This document shows, in pieces, positions 1 through 10,800 of a DNA stretch of 64,000 nt (positions are counted from its first letter, which is position 1; each line of letters starts with the position of its first letter). The notes beneath the pieces were generated by a model, which searched no databases, was not told where the DNA came from, and saw nothing but the letters and a program-made list of their open reading frames with translations. A program made the position numbers and the translations under genes. This DNA comes from Channallabes apus. Its lineage: Eukaryota; Chordata; Actinopteri; Siluriformes; Clariidae. Where the stretch lies: positions 22,981,651 to 23,045,650 of the forward strand of contig CM060118.1 of assembly GCA_030522415.1 (NCBI GenBank). The letters run 5' to 3'.

Positions 1-34
1 ACATGAATATACTGTACAGGGGATGAGAGCTGAC

Positions 35-200
35 CTTGCAGTGCTGGAACTATATTAGGAACCTGGGCTGCTGATACAGCCCTGAGCACGAGGGAGGCCT
101 GTCTCCTCCATGAAGAGCTGCATTGGTCCCACAAGGAGGTGAGCGCAATGATGACACACCGCAGCTCCTCCGTTTCTACCAGCTGTTCCACAAATTGCAC
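35..200 (-). CDS. wdfy4: wdfy4 coding exon 5
   Basis: Acceptor GCAG before GTGCAA, donor CAAG|GTCAGC. Encodes VQFVEQLVETEELR through IVPALQ. LRAVSAAQ matches LRAISKAQ of human WDFY4. The donor was chosen by homology; an earlier one near 66 is possible. Confidence 0.78.
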
Positions 201-3200
201 CTGCCTGCACAACTGCAAGATCACCTAAACCACACAAACCGGGACTTTTGATCATGCACAATAACAGAACATAGTTATGATTAACTACCTTTATTTCTCA
301 ATATGATCCCATACTACATGAATACACTGATCTGAGTGTTTCACTTGGAGACTATCAAGGTAGAACGTTTTCTCACTATGCAGATCTCACAGTGATCGGA
401 CTGCCTTATATACTTAGGAATAGCGTTTCAGCAGTGATGATTGCTTGAAGCACTCGATCTGATCATGGCTCTGGCATACTGAGAAAACGTTCTACCTTAA
501 TGGTATTAAACCACTAGTGAAACTCTAAGAGCATTAGGGTAGCAGGGGACTATACAGTACTTCAAAAGGTAGCTTTTAATCTAATAACTGATATTCTGTT
601 AAATCAAAAGTCCTGGTTTGATTTAAATGCATGATGAAATACACAGTGCATCTGACATTGCATGGTCAGGACTGTTTTACCTGAATTAATATCTCCTGGA
701 ATGAGCATTTCTCATCTTTTTGCTCACCAGCTTTTTTGGCAGGAAGGGCTACAAACAGATACAGGCATTTCACTAAAGCAGCGGCTAGTCCAGTGACAAT
801 GGCTGCATTCACTCCCTGTGGGGGCGGGGAAAAAACTATTATCAGTTATTCTGTTAAACTACAACTCAGATTTTTTTTTGGGTGCTTCTGTTAAACAAGG
901 TTAAAAAGGTAGTGTATAAAGTGTATAAAGTGAAACTGTTTAAAGCAATTTGTGGAAATAAAAACAAATATTTATAATACATAATATAATATAATATAAT
1001 ATAATATAATATAATATAATATAATATAATATAATATAATATAATATAATATAATATAATATAATATAATATATATTAACAGACACTTTGACAGATTTAT
1101 GTACCAGAACAGCTGAAGGAAATCCTTTAATTTAAAATTCCATTATTTTTTTTATTTACTATGCTTATACATAATTATAGTGAGAAGAAAAATTTCTTAA
1201 TATTGCTAAACTGCTTTTTAGTCACATCAAGTGATTAACACCTTCCCACTAATTTTCCAACAAACCCCCTGACTGAATCAAAATAATCTACTAACAAAGG
1301 AAGTCATGATGAACACAGAGCAGTGTCAGTGAGAGAGACTTGTCATATGATGGTTAGTCATGTGGCACGGCTTACCATGATGTTATAGCTTTAAAGGTTA
1401 AAAATATTAGAGTCAAAAAATAGAAACAAATAATGTATACTCACAGCATCATTGATAGACAGAAAAGATGTGGCCTTCAAAAGCAGCCAACCGTTACATC
1501 TGCCATGTTCTGTTTTATGAAAAAAACGCTCCAGCTCAAATCGCGCTTCCTCTATTGAAACAAAAATAGACACAATATAACGAGAGTCTATGACTCAAGC
1601 CTGACACCCTGCGATATTGTAGAGTGAATAAAACAATTTGGGATGATACTAAACTGTGAAATATAATTCTAATAATTGCATATAGATTAATCGAAAATTA
1701 TGTACTATACGTGAATGGACATGTTTACATAAACAATTGAATAATTTCTGTTCAATAGAATATTTCAGGATTGTGTAATGTGCAAATTTTACAAACTTTT
1801 CTTAATGAAAAGGAGAAGCAGCTTTGTTCTCTGTACATACACCAACAGCTACTTTCAGTTACTCTTCATATGTGCTATAAACATCCTCAGTCCCTCTCAC
1901 TCATGCACAGGCCTGGTGGTGAGCTTAAACACAATTAATCAATGCTAGCTCCACTGAAGGAAGCAGCCTGAGGGTACCTGCAGGTCTTCCTGCCACTCTC
2001 TGTTGTATGTGAAATACCAGCGTCTCTGCGATATGAGTAGCCAAAGTCTGGAGATCCAAGTCCTCAGTGCATCTACTGCTTTCACACACCTTACAGAAAG
2101 CATAGTGAAACTGCTTAGAAACATGCTTAGAAACCATTTCCAATTTCTATTCAAAAACCTTTAATCAAAATGTTGGTAATGATTCCCTGTAAAAGCAGGT
2201 TCATAAACTCAATAAATGATCATTTCACTGGTAAGCCATATGGTATACTGCACTTTATAACTAATCATGGTGCATACTGTAGATACAGTACAGTATGAAG
2301 CAACTGTAACTTTAAAATTACACTCAAATAAAAAGTCAAGTATATGCACAGGTATAACACACAGGTGTTCTAATAATTATTAACCCCTGATCAAGGGCAC
2401 TACTTTGTGACTGTCCACCCTACATAGCCCTTTTACACTATTCAGAAATAGTACAGAAAACATAGTACAGTAAGATTTTACTTAATGAACTTAAATTATG
2501 CCTCGTTATAGTTAAATGTTACCCCATTTTCCTGATTTTAAACTGATTTTACACATACATACATACATACATACATACATACATACATACATACATACAT
2601 ACATACATACATACATACTTGTTTGTTTTAAAAAGAGCAACAGAAGCATTCAACTATGTTAAGTAAGTGTTGAGCAAAAGAGAAGTAAATGAAATCTGTG
2701 GGCGTTTTTCAGGTGTCTGTACTGAATTATTTTCGTTTTGGGGGACTTTTTACTTTAACTTCTGTATATACAGGTATTCAAAGTAAAACGCAGTTCACCA
2801 ATACATTATGTGACATTTATCCTTTTTTTATTGTTTCTAAGAAGTGAAATAAACAACAGTTGTTTAAATAGAAGAACAGAAAGCACAACAATAAGGGTAA
2901 AGCGAATGCTTTATTTTGCCTCCTTTGACTTTTTGGTTGCACCTATTAGATGTATCTATCTATCTAGTAAGCAGAAAGTTACTAATATGAGAACATTTTC
3001 ATAACACTTTGACACTCAGTCTTGGAGTTTTTCTAGTTTTGCATGCAGCATTTGATGCAAAAAATGTTGACAAGTATAGATTGACTTTAACCAACTGAGA
3101 TTGTTATCTCAACAATACAGCAAATATAACAAATTCAGCTTTCACTTATTGTGATCATAACCTCTGCTAAATTATCAAACAATCCAATATATTAGTGCAT

Positions 3201-4527
3201 CTATTATGTGTGAGAGAGAGAGAGAGAGATCTGGTATATTCTGTTAAAAAAAGGTTTGGGGTTTTCCATACTTCTAGGGAAACCATTGTGGCCATGTTTA
3301 GAGATGTTAGGTGAATCTTTAAACAATGTACGGAAAATCTAAAACAATAAATCTACAAAAAAATAAATCGTAATGGGAAAATTTGCCTTAACACTTGCTT
3401 AACAGTTCACCTGCATACTGACTGATCATGATAACTGATGTCACTGTCAGACTGATCATGATGACTGATCTCTGCGCCTAGAGTGACATTAGACACTCCT
3501 CACATAAAATAAGTAGATTAAGCATGAACAGTCTAATCACATAAAAGTTATATAACATTCAAGCTTTATAAAGCAAAATAGAGTACTTTTACATTTGACA
3601 CTTTGAGGACATTTGCAGACATTCGTACTTAGAAATTTAAATGGTGCATTTCCACTTAGTGGAGAAATATTTTATCTAGAATTTCTACTTTAACTCAATT
3701 ACAGGAATTTTGTATATTGACATTGACATTTAGGCATTTGGCAGACGCTCTTATCCAGAGCGACTTACATTTTTATCTCATTACACATCTGAGCAGTTGA
3801 GGGTTAAGGGCCTTGCTCAAGGGCCCAACAGTGGCAACTTGGTGGTTGTGGGGTTTGAACCTGGGATCTTCCGAACCGTAGTCCAATGCCTTAACCACTG
3901 AGCTACCCCAGCTTCACCACTGTGACCAATACACTCAATACACTTTCAGAAGCACAGATGCACCTTATATTTCTCTATTATGTGAGCTCAAGTATGAACA
4001 CCTTCCATCAGTGATTTCACATGACTCTGTACTTTGAGTGGAGCCTAAAGCCTACAGTACCTGTGTGGAATGTGTGGAATGCAGTACTGTTGATGTGCAT
4101 TAACTCTTTCAATGCCTTCAGTATTTAAGCAGGGCTAAAAAGACACATCAGTGGTGCTCACAAGATAATTTACATTGAGGAAGTGAGCAAGCTTTGATAA
4201 GGGTGAGGGCTATTACATTACATCCAGTCAATGCCTGATTTGCGTTATATGTCCTTTATAACCGACATGTGTCAGCCGATTAGTATGTTGTGTTGTTACC
4301 TGAATAAATGTGGGCAGAAGTTGAAGGAGCTGCTCCTCTCTCTGTTCTACTGTTGCCTTTTCCAGATCTAGGAGTTGCATTTTGAGAGCCATGGTTGCAT
4401 CCAGTCCTGTGTATGAGTTCTCCTTTCCCCCAGGTTCTATGTGACGCTGCGCATTCTTCAGCTCTGTGCTTTCTGTACTTTCCCCTGAGGTACTCAACTC
4501 TCCAGTCTCCTCATTGATCCTTTCCAT
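35..4527 (-). CDS. wdfy4: WDFY4, N-terminal part (5 coding exons; gene continues left of window)
   Basis: WDFY4 is a large BEACH/WD40 protein of the ALFY (WDFY3) family; in mammals it supports cross-presentation in dendritic cells. Coding exons, in transcript order: 4527-4300, 2110-1978, 1551-1445, 815-681 and 200-35. Their phases (0, 1, 0, 0, then 1 at the last donor) join without a stop and give 256 codons plus one base. The identity rests on remembered WDFY3/WDFY4 N-termini: LLQLLPTFIQ matches LLSLLPLFLK, AGRPAEEAR matches VGKPAEQAR across a split codon, and LVKCLYLF matches the WDFY3 segment of the same spelling. This region is a helical armadillo-like domain; BEACH and WD40 parts would lie outside the window. 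WDFY4 is favoured over WDFY3 by these matches and by arhgap22 and mapk8 nearby. The start ATG at 4527 is the most likely one but is not proven. Confidence 0.88.
201..680. mobile_element. Mariner-like MITE in wdfy4 intron
   Basis: Roughly 287-604 has inverted arms: GGTAGAACGTTTTCTCA on the left and TGAGAAAACGTTCTACC on the right. Flanking parts of both arms (TTTCACT, CACTAGTGAAAC) are also inverted. The right arm resembles 15303-15445 and 19167-19310, so the three belong to one family. No coding capacity. The remainder of the interval is plain intron. Confidence 0.6.
681..815 (-). CDS. wdfy4: wdfy4 coding exon 4
   Basis: 45 codons, phase 0 at both ends; acceptor CCCACAG, donor CAG|GTAAAA. Contains LVKCLYLFVALPAKK, the best-conserved block of this family's N-terminus. 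Confidence 0.88.
976..1075. repeat. (AATAT)n pentanucleotide microsatellite
   Basis: About 20 near-perfect units in wdfy4 intron 3. The same repeat in the opposite orientation lies at 5807-5906. The rest of the intron (816-1444) is AT-rich without other recognisable content. Confidence 0.9.
1445..1551 (-). CDS. wdfy4: wdfy4 coding exon 3
   Basis: Acceptor TTTCAATAG, donor GCT|GTGAGT. Encodes EARFELERFF through SINDA. The GWLLL motif matches GYLLLK of WDFY4 and GWMLL of WDFY3. The split codon with exon 2 gives Glu, as in PAEQAR. Confidence 0.87.
1978..2110 (-). CDS. wdfy4: wdfy4 coding exon 2
   Basis: Acceptor CTAAGCAG, donor GCAG|GTACCC. Encodes FHYAFCKVCESS through HIQQRVAGRPA, with one base left over (phase 1). 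The end aligns with the VGKPA region of human WDFY4 as I remember it. The acceptor lacks a strong pyrimidine tract. Confidence 0.82.
2552..2618. repeat. (ACAT)n tetranucleotide microsatellite
   Basis: About 16 units of ACAT in wdfy4 intron 1. The rest of 2111-3718 is AT-rich intron with a short (GA)n near 3210 and nothing else recognisable. Confidence 0.9.
3719..3914 (-). mobile_element. tRNA-derived SINE (family B), minus
   Basis: Read on the minus strand it starts with a tRNA-like head: A box around TAGCTCAGTGGTTAAGGC and B box GGTTCAAACCCC. The tail ends in the family's GCCAAATGCCTAAATGTC. Related copies are at 17690-17872 (plus) and 28515-28620 (minus). Confidence 0.8.
4300..4527 (-). 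CDS. wdfy4: wdfy4 coding exon 1
   Basis: 76 codons starting MERINEETGE and ending LLPTFIQ before the donor CAG|GTAACA. The exon itself extends upstream to about 4599, where a poly-T tract and AACAG form an acceptor, so 4528-4599 would be 5' UTR. That stretch is also open in frame, so an upstream coding start cannot be excluded. A low-complexity Ser/Thr/Glu stretch precedes the conserved helix. Confidence 0.82.
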
Positions 4528-5143
4528 ATCTCCACCAGCTTCTGTCACTAAACTGGTCACAAGATCACATGCACAAACAGCTATTTTTGTAAACGCTTCC
4601 TGTTAAAAAAAAAAAAAAAAAAACCAGTCTCTGTCTGAGGAGTGTTTATAAACACCCAAAGATTATTCATTCCCTGTAGAGATCAGCGCAAAAGCTTGGT
4701 TACACAACCTAACATTGCAGGCACCATTGTTTGTTAATCCTCATTTCACAAGATCACAATTAGTCCTGCAATGTGCTGGACTTGTGCTGAACAGTGAATA
4801 TTTCACATAATAAATAAATACTTTTAAAAAATAATAATTTATTACATCAGCTATAGGGAATCCTCAGCTGTGGAAATAATGCCCAGCTTTAGCACATCAT
4901 ACATACCATCAGATGTAATAATATACTGTAAGCATAGGCTGGAAAAATAAGCTGGAAATATACAGTATGTTGGGAATATACGCCTTTTATAGTCATTCTG
5001 AAGTTCCTTGTTTATAGTTTCTCTTTATTTATACCTCTGCATGCCGCACCAGAACTTGCTGGGTAGGGTTTAATGGCAAAAGCACACACGTTGCAACTTG
5101 TTTTACCAAAAGCTTCTAAGAGGTTTTGTAACTTACCTATCAT

Positions 5144-5203
5144 TTGGAGGGAGGCATTACCTTTTTTCTTCAGGATAGTGAGTGGACAGTCCAACTGAGG
5201 CAA
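5144..5203 (-). other. Possible wdfy4 5' UTR exon
   Basis: Upstream of wdfy4 coding exon 1 the minus strand has a good acceptor (TTTCTTTCTCTAG, near 5204) and, after about 60 bases, a perfect donor (ATAG|GTAAGT, near 5144). A second donor (AAAAAG|GTAATG) lies inside. Joining it to the 4599 acceptor gives only a short upstream reading frame, so it would be non-coding. There is no homology support. Confidence 0.3.
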
Positions 5204-5806
5204 GGAGTCTTCTCTAGAGAAAGAAATCAAATGAGACATGCCTGTTAGGAGACTGCCTCTAGTCTGCCACTTACTAAGCTGCACTGGCAGTCTGAACTTT
5301 GCACAAAGAGAAACTCTTACTTCAGCTGCACCCTGTCATGTGCTTCACTTCCTAGCCTGGGGAAAGAAAATGAGAAGTGAAGGTCTCTTGTGTATCTCTG
5401 CAAATGACTCTAGATTCTTTGGCTCAATTTAAGATTTTTAATATATAAATAAGAAAATGGCTAAGTTGTTTGTATTATATTATACACTACTAATAATTAA
5501 AAAGAAAAATAATAGTAAACAAAATTCTTGCTATGTTTATTGTATATATTATTTTCTGTCTTAAAAAAACAACTAAATGACAACTCTCATAATTATAAAT
5601 AAAACCCAAACTCCTGGTTTCTTCCAATTTTCCAATCCCTTCTATTTCTGAACGCAAGAAAATGTTGGACAATTGGGAGAAATAATTAGCCTACAATTCA
5701 CCAGTTTGGAACAGCACTGACCCCATGTGGTTTGCAAAGTAAGATTCACAAGTTGGAATAATAATGGCTACACTGTCAAATAAAAACCCAAACAAAACAA
5801 ACAAAT

Positions 5807-5906
5807 AAGCATTATATTATATTATATTATATTATATTATATTATATTATATTATATTATATTATATTATATTATATTATATTATATTATATTATATTAT
5901 ATTACA
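5807..5906. repeat. (ATATT)n pentanucleotide microsatellite
   Basis: About 20 units; the reverse complement of the repeat at 976-1075. It lies in the gap between wdfy4 and the DHHC gene. 5204-5806 otherwise shows only AT-rich sequence. Confidence 0.9.
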
Positions 5907-6160
5907 TTATAATAATAAAACAGTTATTAACCCAGTTACAGCACTTGACATGTATTCTCACTTAGTGTCTATCTCATGCATTAATCTTAAGGCTAACAAC
6001 AACAAGAATAGCAACAACCATACCACATCTAGTCATCTTCTTACATTTTAAGACCAAACTTGCTGGGATTTACCATATTGACAAGCTTCCTACATTATGA
6101 ACATTTCAGTGGGAATTTAATATAATATAATATAATTAAATTAAATTAAATTTAATTAGT

Positions 6161-6475
6161 CTGGGTTCGATTCCCCGGCCAGGCTCGATTCCCGTCTCTG
6201 TGTGCATGGAGTTTGCATGTTCTCCCCGTGCTTGGTGGGTTTCCTCCGGGTACTCCGGTTTCCTCCCACAGTCCAAAGATATGCAGGTTAGGCTAATTGG
6301 CGTTCCTAAATTGCCCGTAGTGTGTGATTGGGTGTGTGAGTGTGTGTATGTGTGTGTGCCCTGCGATGGATTGGCACCCTGTCCAGGGTGTACCCCGCCT
6401 AGTGCCCGAAGTCTCCTGGGTTAGGCTCCAGGTCCCCCGCGACCCTGAACACAGGATTAAGCGGTATAGAAAATG
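6161..6475 (+). mobile_element. tRNA-derived SINE (family A), 5'-truncated
   Basis: Begins inside the tRNA-like head (B box GGTTCGATTCC) and runs to the GAATGAATGAAT tail. It differs from the copy at 57820-58198 at only about three positions over some 310 bases, implying recent activity. It is flanked by AATTTAATTA-type sequence on both sides. Confidence 0.85.
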
Positions 6476-6689
6476 AATGAATGAATTTAATTAAATTTAA
6501 TTCTTCTTGACCTAAGTATTGTTTAGGCAACTTTGCAAACCACTAAGCCACCGTGCCACCAACAGAAAAAATAATGGAAAATAATTTCAAAATCTCAAAT
6601 ATTTAATGATCAGTTTAGTGAAGCAATAAGGAAAGTGGGCAATAGCTTACCCTTAAGTAACAATGGCACACTGGTTTTCCATCTCAGAG

Positions 6690-6897
6690 CGCACACACAT
6701 ACTGTATATACACACACTCACACGCAACGGGCAATTTGGGAACGCCAATTAGCCTAATCTGCATATCTTTGGGTTGTGAGAGGAAACCAGAGTACTCGGA
6801 GGAAACCCACCAAGCATGCGGGGAGAATGTGGGAATCGAACCCAGACCCTGGAGGTGCAAGGCAACAGTGCTAACCACTAAGCCACCGTGCCGCCTT
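6690..6897 (-). mobile_element. SINE family A, partial, minus
   Basis: The reverse complement carries the head (GGCGGCACGGTGGCTTAGTG), a B box and the CATGCTTGGTGGGTTTCCTCC body, then stops before the 3' tail. More diverged than the copy at 6161. Confidence 0.8.
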
Positions 6898-6957
6898 AAC
6901 TTGAAATATATTGAAATGTATTTGGTAATTATGTAATTATACTGTGTGCAAAAAATA

Positions 6958-7291
6958 AAGAAAAGGTTGTGCATTAGTTATCACTGATTTTCACTTATTA
7001 ACTATTTATTAAGTTATTTATTTATATTTGAGGTGCCCTGTTGATTTTAATGTGCTACAGTAGTGTTGTGCAGAAAGCGAAAACAACAATAACAGCAGCA
7101 GCAGCAGCAGCAACAACAACAACAACAACAATAATAATGGTAATATTGAATGAAAAGGTTGATAATAAGAACCACTTAATAACCCCTTAATAACCTTTAC
7201 TGCATGTGTAATGAATACTAATTAAGAATAGTAATGCAAATTGGTGTAAAAAAAATGGTGTAAGATTATTGCAGAGTACAGTTATTAGCAA
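6958..7291. repeat. Direct duplication, copy 1 (upstream of DHHC gene exon 1)
   Basis: About 330 bases that recur at 8023-8347 in the same orientation with high similarity (for example ACCACTTAATAACCCCTTAA and CTTTACTGCATGTGTAATGA in both). Copy 1 carries an expanded (AGC)n(AAC)n tract. The pair brackets the promoter and exon 1 of the ankyrin-DHHC gene. Confidence 0.85.
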
Positions 7292-7504
7292 CAGTGAATG
7301 TTAATTTGTCTTTTTGACTTGACACCTTATTTGTTTTACAGACCATCAATGGTTGTACAGTATTACTGTAGCATGATTGTTCGCCCATCCACCTATTAAA
7401 CATTAGTGTTAAACATGCTAATATGTCAACGTTAATTTTGTAGACTTGTATTTTGAAGTTCGGTTATAACGTCTATATTGGCGAACGGTAGTCACGCGGA
7501 CGTA

Positions 7505-7540
7505 TTTACCCAATCAGAGGCAAGAGGCGGGGCTCTGTTG
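7505..7540 (+). promoter_or_regulatory. Probable promoter of the ankyrin-DHHC gene (CCAAT and GC box)
   Basis: A CCAAT box (CCAATCAG, 7509-7516) and a GC box (GGCGGGGC, 7526-7533) lie about 170-190 bases before the start codon in a locally GC-richer stretch. No TATA box is evident. Inference from motifs and position only. Confidence 0.5.
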
Positions 7541-7701
7541 AATCAAGTTTTGGTCAGGGTGTAATCGGTTCACTTCACTGTGTTGATTGTGTTCCGGTGT
7601 TGATTGGTGTGGACTTGTTGCGCTGTTGTTCGCAGACTGGGAAACACGCGGCCTTCATGGAGGATGAGTTTTATTAAATAATTGTGTGTTGTGACTGTCG
7701 C

Positions 7702-7813
7702 ATGATGCCGCTGGTGGCTGGAGACAGCGGTGTGTTCGAGGCGGTTCAGAGGGGAGATGGGGAACAAGTGGCGCTGCTAATGGAACTGGATCGGAGCATC
7801 CTGACACAGAGAG
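7702..7813 (+). CDS. Ankyrin-DHHC gene exon 1
   Basis: ATG at 7702 with a second ATG directly after; encodes [15 protein letters not shown] and ends GAG|GTGAGT (phase 1). An upstream in-frame GTG is not a plausible start. The first ankyrin helix begins here. Confidence 0.82.
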
Positions 7814-10800
7814 GTGAGTTCTGCCCCTCACAGCTGCACTCATCAGTCAGGCCTCTGTGTGGCGCTGTGCTCATCAGACCTGTGTGTGGGACATCCGCAT
7901 TTACATTTCCCTTAGCCTTCTGTTCTTATGTTCTTGTTCTTGTTATGGTGTTTTTATTGTTGTTGTTCTTGTTGTTGTTATTATTATTGTTGTTCTTGCA
8001 CATGATGATGGAAGTGGTTAAAGAAAGAAAAGGTTGTGCGTTAGTTATCATTGATTTTCACTTATTAACTATTTATTAAGTTATTTATTTATAGTTGAGA
8101 TGTCCTATTGATTTAAATGTGCTACAGTAGTGTTGTGCAGAAAAGAAAGAGAAAACAACAATAACAACAACATCAACAACAATAATGGTAATATTGAATG
8201 AAAACATTGATAATAAGAACCACTTAATAACCCCTTAATAACCTTTACTGCATGTGTAATGAATAGTATTTAAGAATACAGTTATGCAGATTGGTGTAAA
8301 TATTATGGAGTAAGATTATTGCAGAGTAGGATTATCGACGAATAGCAATATTTTACCAACTGAAATTATACTAATAAAAAACTATTCTGCAGTAAGTGTG
8401 TTGAAAAATGAACTGATGCAGCAAAAAAGCATGATACATAATAAAAAGGATTTTTTTAAATTCATCTTCTAGTAAATAGAAATGGTCCACAGTTCTGTTA
8501 ACAGTAGAAAGGAGTAGTTTATAATGCCTAGCTGTCTCAGTGACAGTCCAACCTCAGATTGACCCACAAACCAGCCTATTTGTAAAACAGATATTTCTTT
8601 ACCAAAATCTTTACTTGTAGGTATGCTTGGGTGTATTGGGTGTATTCCAATCTGAAAAGAATGAAAACTAAGGAATATTCAATATTAAGATGTAGTAGGA
8701 TAACATAAGATCAGATTCACTGCCAGGTGTTTATAGCCAGCCATTCTGTTTACACACAGGTGTTGTAAAATCACACCCATTTCTATTTGCCTCTACTTAC
8801 ATTTACTGTCACTATTACATGGTAAGCACATTTTGTTTTGGAGAGGTAGAGACTCCATTCATCTATACTGTACATTTCAGTTTCAAAAGTTTCGGCTCAT
8901 TTTCTTAGTTTTTTGTTAGTGATTTATTTTCTACATTCTACAACAATACTGCTGGTCAGCTGTTCTGGTACAGTTCTTGCAGTGTTATCAACTGCATTTG
9001 CAAAAGCCATCAAGCGCCATGATGAAACTAGTTCATCTCATGAAGACCTTCCGAGGAAATCATGACCAGAACTTACCTTGGAGAAGTTCAGAAGGATTTA
9101 GTTCATTTAGTTACCAGCCTCAAAAATCACCAATTACCAGCGCCTCAGACTAGGGCTGTTTTAAAGGCAGTATCAGACACATCTCAATATCAACCATTTA
9201 AAGGAGATTATTACATATTTTGGATGTCTTCGGTATTGTTTCACAATGTAGAAAAAAAAAATCATGAATGACCGTGGAGCGGTCCTAAACTTTTGAGCAG
9301 TAGTGTATGTGTGTCAGTAAAAACACCCAGAAGTTTTTCCTTCTTTGGGGAGGTCTTGATCAGGATAAAATGGTTACGGAAAAATAGATAAATGATTCAG
9401 TTAATGCATTTTTGTAAATGATTGTTTTTTATTTTTATTATTTGTTGGGTGGAGTGTATTAGTCAGTAAAAAGTCTTTATTTGTTTCCTTTTCAGGGTGG
9501 GGTGGATTTACCGCCCTCCATTTTGCAGCTCTTCATGGGAATCTGCCAATAGCTGAACTCCTCCTGAACGGTGGCGCCAACACCAACATACCATGTGATG
9601 CCGGACAAACCCCATTTCACTTTGCTTGCCGGTAGGTATGTTAGCCCTACTTGAAACGATGTCCATCCATTTCACATTTCACATTATGTGAAGTACAGTA
9701 CATGTAATGGGAGGATGTGGTATTGTATACTGTACAGCACATTTCCCATCCACGTTTGGCTAGCGACTGGTGCAGTATTTATATTATTTTTATTTATTTA
9801 TTTACTGTAACAGACATGGTAACGTCAGGATCATGCACAAAATGTTGCAGCATGGTGCAGACCTGCACATTGTAGATCAGCAGGGGAAAACATCACTGCA
9901 TCATGCAGTCAGTGGAGGAAGCATGTGAGTAACTCATCAGTTCTGTAATCTGTGTTGTATTCTGAGAGTTAGAAATAATCAAAGCAGCATTGTTTGGACT
10001 GGGAGTAAACACTGGCAATGTCTCATACTGTAGCACTGATCCTGATTTTTTTACTGGTGTCTGGTGATCAGTGTTGCCATGCAGTACCTGTGGGAGACGA
10101 ACATGTTCCGGTTCTCAGATGCTGATAACTCATTGATCACTCCACTACACATGGCAGCGTCCACGGGGAATACAGATGTGGTCCAGTACCTGCTACGAAA
10201 CAATGTAAGCTGTATTTAAATTTGCAATGCAACAATATACAGTGGCTTGCAAAAGTATTCGGCCCCCTTGAACTTTTCCACATTTTGTCACATTACAGCC
10301 ACAAACATGAATCAATTTTATTGGAATTCCACGTGAAAGACCAATACAAAGTGGTGTACACGTGAGAAGTGGAACGAAAATCATACATGATTCCAAAAAT
10401 TTTTTACAAATAAATAACTGAAAAGTGGTGTGTGCGTAATTATTCAGCCCCCTTTGGTCTGAGTGCAGTCAGTTACCCATAGACATTGTCTGATGAGTGC
10501 TAATGACTAAATAGAGTGCACCTGTGTGTAATCTAATGTCAGTACAAATACAGCTGCTCTGTGATGGCCTCAGAGGTTGTCTAAGAGAATATTGGGAGCC
10601 ACAACACCATGAAGTCCAAAGAACACACCAGACAGGTCAGGGATAAAGTTATTGAGAAATTTGAAGATCCTTGAACATCCCACGGAGCACTGTTCAAGCG
10701 ATCATTCAAAAATGGAAGGAGTATGGCACAACTGTTAACCTACCAAGACAAGGCCGTCCACCTAAACTCACAGGCCTATCAAGGAGAGCGCTGATCAGAA

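Noticed and set aside
35..4527. Assignment to wdfy3
   Set aside because: RPAEEAR and the short N-terminus fit WDFY4 better, and the neighbours are those of WDFY4.
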